64,000 bases of DNA, taken from contig NZ_JAVAMQ010000002.1 of the NCBI RefSeq assembly GCF_030732095.1, positions 248,001 through 312,000 of the forward strand. The letters are read 5' to 3'. Positions within the stretch are counted from its first letter, which is position 1. The number at the start of each line of letters is the position of its first letter. Below the pieces are notes generated by a model. The model ran no database searches and was not told the DNA's origin. It saw only the letters and a list, made by a program, of their open reading frames with translations. Below are positions 61,970 through 64,000 of the stretch, piece by piece. Source of the stretch: Paracoccus spongiarum. GTDB taxonomy: Bacteria > Pseudomonadota > Alphaproteobacteria > Rhodobacterales > Rhodobacteraceae. The position numbers and the translations under genes were made by a program.

Positions 61970-63164
61970 GGGACGCCTGATCGTTCTTGTCGAGGATGAC
62001 AGGATCGTCGGCGCCTCGCTGGTGCAGCGGCTCACGCTTGAAGGCGCCGAGGTGCAATGGCATCGCCACATGACGCGCGCCCTGCCCGCAATCCGCACCC
62101 CGCGGCTGCCCATCGACGCGGTGGTCTGCGATATCCGCCTCCCCGACGGAACGGGGGAAGAGCTGTTTCAGACCCTGCTGCGCACGACCGCACCGCCGCC
62201 CTTCCTCTTCATCACCGGGCAGGCCGACGTTGCGCAAGCCGTGCGCCTGATCCGCTCCGGGGCGGTTGACTACATCACCAAACCGTTCGAGATGAAGGGG
62301 TTTCTGGAAAAGCTGGCGACCATCCTGCAGCCCCGTGAAACCCGCGGCCTTCTGGAACAGACCGGCATCAGCCGACAGGCCCGCGCCGTGGATCGGCAGG
62401 CGGCAGAGGCGGCCGATCGCGATTCGCCGTTGCTGATCCTGGGTCAGCATGGTCTGGGCAAGGCGCGCCTCGCGCGGCTGATCCACGCCGCCTCGGACAG
62501 GCGCGCCGCGCCGGTCGTCACGCGCGATGCCTTCCGCGACCCGGTCGACGGTGACGAACTGGCGCGCGCGGCCGACCAGACAGGCGAGGGAACGTTGCTG
62601 ATCGTGGGCATCGGCCGGTTGCCGGCCGAGGCGCAGGACAGGCTCAGCGGGCTGTTGCGCGGCGCTGCCTTCCGGCTGATCGGCACGGCCGGCATGCGGC
62701 TGCCGGAACGGGTGCAGGCCGGCGGGTTCCGGGCCGATCTTCACGACCACCTGTCGGCCCATGCCATCCTGGTCCCGCCGCTTGGCGCGCGGCCCGAGGA
62801 TGCGGTCTGGCTGGCGGGCCGGCTGTTCGATCGCCTGAATGCGGGCCGCAGGTCCGGCCTTGCGGCCGCGACCGAGGAGGCGATCCGCCTTCATGACTGG
62901 CCCGGAAACGGACGCGAAATGCGGGCCCGCATCGCGCGCGGCATCGAGGCGGCGGAGGGTCCGCTGATCCTGCCCTCGGACATGTTTCCCGAGCAGGCCG
63001 CCCTGCCCGATCTTCGGCCCCTGTCCGATGTGCGCGATGCCGCCGAGCGTGCCCATATCCGGGGCGCGCTGGGGCGGACCGGCGGTCAGGTCGCCGAGGC
63101 GGCCCGGCTTCTGGGCATCTCGCGAACGACGCTGTGGGAAAAGATGCAGAAACTGGGACTGTGA
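61962..63164 (+). CDS. aioR: Arsenite response regulator AioR with degenerate AAA+ domain
   Basis: This 400-residue protein has a receiver domain (phospho-acceptor D57 in VVCDIRLPD, K in ITKPFE), an AAA+-like central domain and a Fis-type helix-turn-helix (AARLLGISRTTLWEKMQKLGL). The AAA+ part keeps a Walker A-like GQHGLGKA but lacks GAFTGA altogether, and its Walker B reads GTLLIVGIG in place of GTLFLDEIG. It therefore should not activate sigma-54 polymerase. It is about 40 residues shorter than a normal NtrC-type regulator. ATG 61962. Confidence 0.87.
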   Translation: MLEGRLIVLVEDDRIVGASLVQRLTLEGAEVQWHRHMTRALPAIRTPRLPIDAVVCDIRLPDGTGEELFQTLLRTTAPPPFLFITGQADVAQAVRLIRSGAVDYITKPFEMKGFLEKLATILQPRETRGLLEQTGISRQARAVDRQAAEAADRDSPLLILGQHGLGKARLARLIHAASDRRAAPVVTRDAFRDPVDGDELARAADQTGEGTLLIVGIGRLPAEAQDRLSGLLRGAAFRLIGTAGMRLPERVQAGGFRADLHDHLSAHAILVPPLGARPEDAVWLAGRLFDRLNAGRRSGLAAATEEAIRLHDWPGNGREMRARIARGIEAAEGPLILPSDMFPEQAALPDLRPLSDVRDAAERAHIRGALGRTGGQVAEAARLLGISRTTLWEKMQKLGL

Positions 63165-63194
63165 CCCGATCGCGGCGTTCGGATTTCCGGACAT

Positions 63195-63210
63195 GGAAAA
63201 AAATTGTTCC
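63195..63210. promoter_or_regulatory. GGAA-N8-TTCC inverted repeat before aioB
   Basis: The 150-bp gap before aioB holds an AT-rich GGAAAAAAATTGTTCC element, a possible AioR site. I checked each GG in the gap for GC 10 bases later and found none, so no -24/-12 sigma-54 promoter is visible. Confidence 0.4.
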
Positions 63211-63314
63211 GCATCAATATTTTGCCGCGCAGCAGCATGAGGCCAAATCGGGTCGCGCCACCACGTCCGACATCCTAGACTCGCTGCAGAAGTTCAGCCA
63301 GGGAGGACCCAGCC

Positions 63315-63839
63315 ATGAAGTGCAACAGGTTGGTCGACGTCGGCCGCCGCCAGTTCCTGCGGGGCGGTCTTGTCGCCACCGCCGGCGCCGCCGCAGCGAC
63401 CGTCGTCGGAACGGGACAGGCGCAGGCGCAAACGGCGCTGGCGCTTGTCGATTACCCCGCGAACCGTCTCGCGAACATTGCCGATCTTGCCGCCAACGAG
63501 CCGATGGATATCGGCTATCCCGATGCGGACAGCCCCGGCGTGCTGATCAAGCTGGGCAACGCCGTCGATGGCGGGGTCGGCCCCGATGGCGACATCGTGG
63601 CCTTTTCGGTGCTGTGCCCGCACAAGGGCTGGATGCTCAGCTACAACGCAGGCGACCGGACGCTGAATTGCCCGGGCCATCACTCGCGGTTCGACTGCGA
63701 ATCCGGCGGTCAGCAGATCTGGGGCCATGCCACGCAGAACCTGCCGCAATTCAGGCTGCGGGTCGAGGATGACGGCGACATCTTCGCCGATGGCGTGGAC
63801 GAGCTGATCTATGGCCGTCTGTCGAACGTGCTGGCCTAG
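63315..63839 (+). CDS. aioB: Arsenite oxidase small subunit AioB (Rieske)
   Basis: This 174-residue protein has a Tat signal (GRRQFLRGG, then a hydrophobic run to AQAQT) and the Rieske cluster ligands CPHKGW and CPGHHSRFD that hold the [2Fe-2S] centre. It takes electrons from AioA and exports the dimer through Tat to the periplasm. GGGAGGA precedes the ATG. It is 12 bp before aioA. Confidence 0.93.
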   Translation: MKCNRLVDVGRRQFLRGGLVATAGAAAATVVGTGQAQAQTALALVDYPANRLANIADLAANEPMDIGYPDADSPGVLIKLGNAVDGGVGPDGDIVAFSVLCPHKGWMLSYNAGDRTLNCPGHHSRFDCESGGQQIWGHATQNLPQFRLRVEDDGDIFADGVDELIYGRLSNVLA

Positions 63840-63851
63840 GGGGACCGTATC

Positions 63852-64000
63852 ATGGCATTCAAGCGTCAAGTCGGCCGGCTGCCGATCATTCCCGCCGATG
63901 CGCAGGAATTCAACGTCACCTGCCACTACTGCATCGTGGGCTGCGGCTACAAGGCCTACACGTGGCCGATGAACCGGCAGGGCGGGACGGCGCCGGAGCA
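63852..64000 (+). CDS. aioA: Arsenite oxidase large subunit AioA, partial
   Basis: Only 49 residues are visible before the window ends. VTCHYCIVGCGYKAYTWP matches the N-terminal [3Fe-4S] binding segment (C-x2-C-x3-C) of arsenite oxidase, a molybdopterin enzyme that oxidises arsenite to arsenate in the periplasm. It lacks its own Tat signal and is carried by AioB. The full protein should be about 825-850 residues. Confidence 0.92.
   Translation, partial: MAFKRQVGRLPIIPADAQEFNVTCHYCIVGCGYKAYTWPMNRQGGTAPE

Overview
The window is a GC-rich (high-60s % by eye), densely packed bacterial chromosome segment with 4-bp ATGA start/stop overlaps. The gene content points to Rhodobacteraceae, probably Paracoccus or a close relative: an ATP synthase zeta inhibitor subunit, the ueh/eut/enuR ectoine locus of marine Rhodobacterales, DUF2927, CsbD/entericidin pairs, and an intergenic repeat I know from this family. 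No rRNA, tRNA or CRISPR array was seen.

Layout. (1) 1-9816: ectoine/hydroxyectoine import and breakdown. On the minus strand enuR-uehABC-usp-eutA-eutB (eutB runs off the left end); divergently on the plus strand an AsnC-type regulator, a semialdehyde dehydrogenase and a PLP transaminase finish the route from diaminobutyrate to aspartate. (2) 9890-18181: a minus-strand block with a polar amino acid ABC importer, a glutamine-synthetase-like ligase, an alpha/beta hydrolase, a P-loop protein and an ABC-exporter-like membrane protein whose ATPase motifs are all lost. (3) 18244-22075: purS-purC, the zeta subunit, a MATE exporter and two hotdog thioesterases. (4) 22226-29015: two tandem MerR regulators and a beta-oxidation operon. 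(5) 29170-38303: TelA/DUF2927 pair, VOC protein, MarR and XRE regulators, sdhE, aminotransferase, a 25-residue membrane protein, 3-hydroxybutyrate dehydrogenase, a candidate sRNA, a YejA-like binding protein, entericidin and a CsbD-like protein. (6) 38330-45871: a short BCCT-like transporter with a BetI-like operator, a CDF cation exporter, ExoIII, acyltransferase, A-type Fe-S carrier, dGTPase, OsmC and a transglutaminase-like protein. (7) 46174-50565: a 1300-residue RTX protein and a small secreted protein. (8) 50802-57584: NCS2 permease, LysR regulator, two amidohydrolase paralogues (one without the HxH metal ligands), UbiD and UbiX, which look like an undescribed decarboxylation pathway. 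(9) 57738-59696: a decayed LysR gene and IS3/IS256 remnants. (10) 59697-64000: the arsenite oxidase cluster aioX-aioS-aioR-aioB-aioA, cut by the right end.

Main points for follow-up: the UbiD/UbiX/paired-amidohydrolase/NCS2 cluster; the pseudo-ABC plus P-loop plus hydrolase cluster; an AioR whose AAA+ domain has lost GAFTGA and the Walker B acids, with no sigma-54 site before aioB; and a candidate sRNA beside the 3-hydroxybutyrate dehydrogenase gene.
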